From positions 1 to 15,371 of the forward strand of contig CAUDZT010000054.1 in NCBI GenBank assembly GCA_958453935.1: a stretch of 15,371 nt of DNA, written 5' to 3'. Every line of letters starts with the position of its first letter. The stretch's first letter is position 1. A program made the translations under genes and the position numbers. Below are positions 13,623 through 15,371 of this stretch, in pieces. Source of the DNA: an uncultured Collinsella sp. GTDB taxonomy: Bacteria > Actinomycetota > Coriobacteriia > Coriobacteriales > Coriobacteriaceae. The notes beneath the pieces are model-generated. The model was not told the DNA's origin. It made no database searches and saw only the letters and a list, made by a program, of their open reading frames with translations.

Positions 13623-13655
13623 AAAAAAGCCCGACCTCCGTAGGAGATCGGGCTT
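13623..13655 (-). terminator. Rho-independent terminator of argS
   Basis: On the minus strand AAGCCCGATCTCC pairs with GGAGGTCGGGCTT (one T-G pair) with a short loop, followed by T6. It begins 47 bases after the argS stop. Confidence 0.93.
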
Positions 13656-13701
13656 ATAGGGCTCTGTTAAACCAAACCTACACGGTCAAATGACCCGCAG
13701 G

Positions 13702-15371
13702 TTACATCTGCTCGGGCGCGGAAACGCCAACGAGGGTGAGCACCAGGGCGAGCGTCACGCGGACGGCATCGCAAGCGGCCAGACGGGCACGCGAAAGCTC
13801 GGGGCCGACGGGACGGCCCTCGCTCGGCAGCACCTGGCAGGCAGCGTAGAAGCTGTGGAAGTCACCGGCGAGCTCCTCGGCAAAGTGCGTCAGACGGAAC
13901 GGAGCGCGGTCGCGAGCGCAGCTGGCGATCAGGTCGGTAAGCTCGTTAAGCTTGCGCGAAAGGGCGAGCTCGGTCGGGTCGGTCAGCAGCGAGTAATCGA
14001 CGTTCTCACCGATGGCCTTGGCGGCAACGGCCTTCATGCCCATCTCGTCGGCCTGCTCAGGCGTTACGTCAGCGGCACGGCGCAGGATGGAGCAGACGCG
14101 AGCGTGAGCGTACTGCACGTAATAGACCGGGTTGGAGTTGTCGCGCTTCTTAACGGCCTCAATGTCGAAGTCGACCATCTGGTTGGAGCTCTTGGAGATG
14201 AGCGTGTAGCGAGCGGCATCGGAGCCGACCTCGTCGACGAGCTCCTGCAGGGTCACCATGGTGCCCTTGCGCTTGGACATACGGACGGGCTTGCCGTTAC
14301 GCAGCAGGTTGACGAGCTGGCCCAGTAGAACCTCGAACTTGCCGGGGTAACCCAGAGCGTCGCAGACGCAGCGGACGCGCTCGATGTAACCGTGGTGGTC
14401 GGCGCCCCAGATGTCGATGACGTGATCGACGCGCTGGAACTTATCCCAGTGATAGGCGACGTCGGAGGCGAAGTAGGTGTACTCGCCGTCGGACTTGATC
14501 AGGACGCGGTCCTTGTCGTCGCCCAGATCGGTGGAGCGGAACCACAGGGCGCCGTCCTTGGTGTAGAGGTAGCCCATCTTGTCGAGCTTCTCAAAAGCGC
14601 GGTCGACGGCGGAGGTGCCGGCGGTCTCGCCCTCGGTGTCCTTCACATACAGCGAGCGCTCGGAGTACCAACGGTCAAAGTCGCAGTTGACGGCGTGGCA
14701 GAGGTCGCGCATGTTGTCGACCATCTTCACGTAGCCGCGCTCACGGAAGCTCTCCATGCGCTCCTGCGGATCGGCGTCGACCCACTTGTCGCCGTCGGTG
14801 CGCCAGAACTCGGCGGCCTCGTCGATGATGTAGTCGCCGCCGTAAGAGTCCTTGCCCAAGGTCTCGGCAAAGTTGTCCTGATACGGATGGGTCTCGGGGT
14901 GCTCGTCGTTCTCGTCGGCAACAAAGGCGTCACGGTCGGCGATCAGCAGCTTGTCAGCCTCGTCGATATCAACGCCCTGCTTGGCGATGATGTCGGCAAG
15001 CTGCATATAGCGCGTGCTGATGGAGTTGCCGAAGGTGTTCATCTGAGAGCCGTGGTCATTGATGTAGAACTCACGCTGGATGTCGTAACCGGCGTGGTCC
15101 ATGACGCGGCAAAGGGAGTCGCCCAGAGCGGCCCAGCGGCCGTGACCAATGTGCATGGGGCCGACGGGGTTGGCGGAAACGAACTCGACCTGGGTCTTCA
15201 GGCCACCACCGACGTTGGACTTAGCGAAGTCCATGCCCTTCTCGCGAGCCTCGCCAAAGATGGCATTCTTGACGGCAACGGAGAGGTAGAAGTTGATGAA
15301 ACCGGGGCCTGCGATCTCAACCTTCTCGATCGCGGGATCCTCGGGCATATGGGCAACGATGGCCTCGGCGA
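13702..15371 (-). CDS. argS: Arginyl-tRNA synthetase, N-terminus beyond window edge
   Basis: A class I aminoacyl-tRNA synthetase that charges tRNA-Arg. The frame stays open to the window edge (AEAIVAH precedes the first visible Met at 15348), so the start lies outside; about 80 N-terminal residues (part of the Add-1 tRNA-binding domain) are missing by comparison with the ~577-residue E. coli enzyme. Visible landmarks are KVEIAGPGFINFYL, the ATP-binding HIGH sequence in PMHIGHGRWAALGDS, and the KMSKS-equivalent RMSKRKGTMVTL. The DALR anticodon-binding domain at the C-terminus includes YVQYAHARVCSILRRA and ends in SAPEQM. There is no sign of damage. The gene is followed by its own terminator and not coupled to rho. 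Confidence 0.97.
   Translation of the reverse strand, partial: AEAIVAHMPEDPAIEKVEIAGPGFINFYLSVAVKNAIFGEAREKGMDFAKSNVGGGLKTQVEFVSANPVGPMHIGHGRWAALGDSLCRVMDHAGYDIQREFYINDHGSQMNTFGNSISTRYMQLADIIAKQGVDIDEADKLLIADRDAFVADENDEHPETHPYQDNFAETLGKDSYGGDYIIDEAAEFWRTDGDKWVDADPQERMESFRERGYVKMVDNMRDLCHAVNCDFDRWYSERSLYVKDTEGETAGTSAVDRAFEKLDKMGYLYTKDGALWFRSTDLGDDKDRVLIKSDGEYTYFASDVAYHWDKFQRVDHVIDIWGADHHGYIERVRCVCDALGYPGKFEVLLGQLVNLLRNGKPVRMSKRKGTMVTLQELVDEVGSDAARYTLISKSSNQMVDFDIEAVKKRDNSNPVYYVQYAHARVCSILRRAADVTPEQADEMGMKAVAAKAIGENVDYSLLTDPTELALSRKLNELTDLIASCARDRAPFRLTHFAEELAGDFHSFYAACQVLPSEGRPVGPELSRARLAACDAVRVTLALVLTLVGVSAPEQM

Overview
The window looks like a core-genome segment of a high-GC member of the Coriobacteriia, most like Collinsella. 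This placement rests on recalled family knowledge, not a search. The evidence is strong GC bias at third codon positions, a Rho factor with a very long basic and alanine-rich N-terminal extension, the NifU-like/GGGtGRT gene pair found in anaerobes, and promoters of the TTGNNN/TAtaaT type.

Left part (1-4900): a solitary RAYT-type HUH transposase on the minus strand (123-905) is followed by a 400-base gene-free stretch. Then comes a plus-strand two-gene operon: an IscU/NifU-type scaffold (1308-2042) and a GGGtGRT-family protein (2061-3065), closed by a strong terminator. Next is a stand-alone NadB/fumarate-reductase-like flavoprotein (3322-4848).

Middle part (4900-6060) looks like a small recombination scar. 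It holds a 3'-truncated dinD gene, a 32-base direct repeat, a 20-base copy of the 3' end of tRNA-Lys, and two look-alike terminators. A minus-strand tRNA operon (His-Lys-Lys) follows, read from a good promoter at 5981-6009. The fragment keeps CCA and its own terminator, while the nearest intact tRNA-Lys has CCC instead. This fits either decay of a third tandem tRNA-Lys or a worn-out integration at the tRNA 3' end.

Right part (6100-15371): a class I aminotransferase (6120-7301) and a ROK-family sugar kinase (7443-8333) lie on the plus strand. The kinase has an in-frame TGA at codon 49 but is otherwise intact. A bidirectional terminator separates it from minus-strand genes. In transcription order these are argS (cut by the window edge), a 150-base structure with 27-bp inverted arms, rho with its own promoter and leader, then a pair made of an unrecognised membrane-anchored acidic protein and a VanZ-like membrane protein.

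Most of the window is ordinary housekeeping content. The parts most worth a second look are the scaffold/GGGtGRT operon of unknown function, the long inverted repeat between argS and rho, the tRNA-Lys scar with truncated dinD, the interrupted kinase, and the membrane-anchored protein/VanZ pair.
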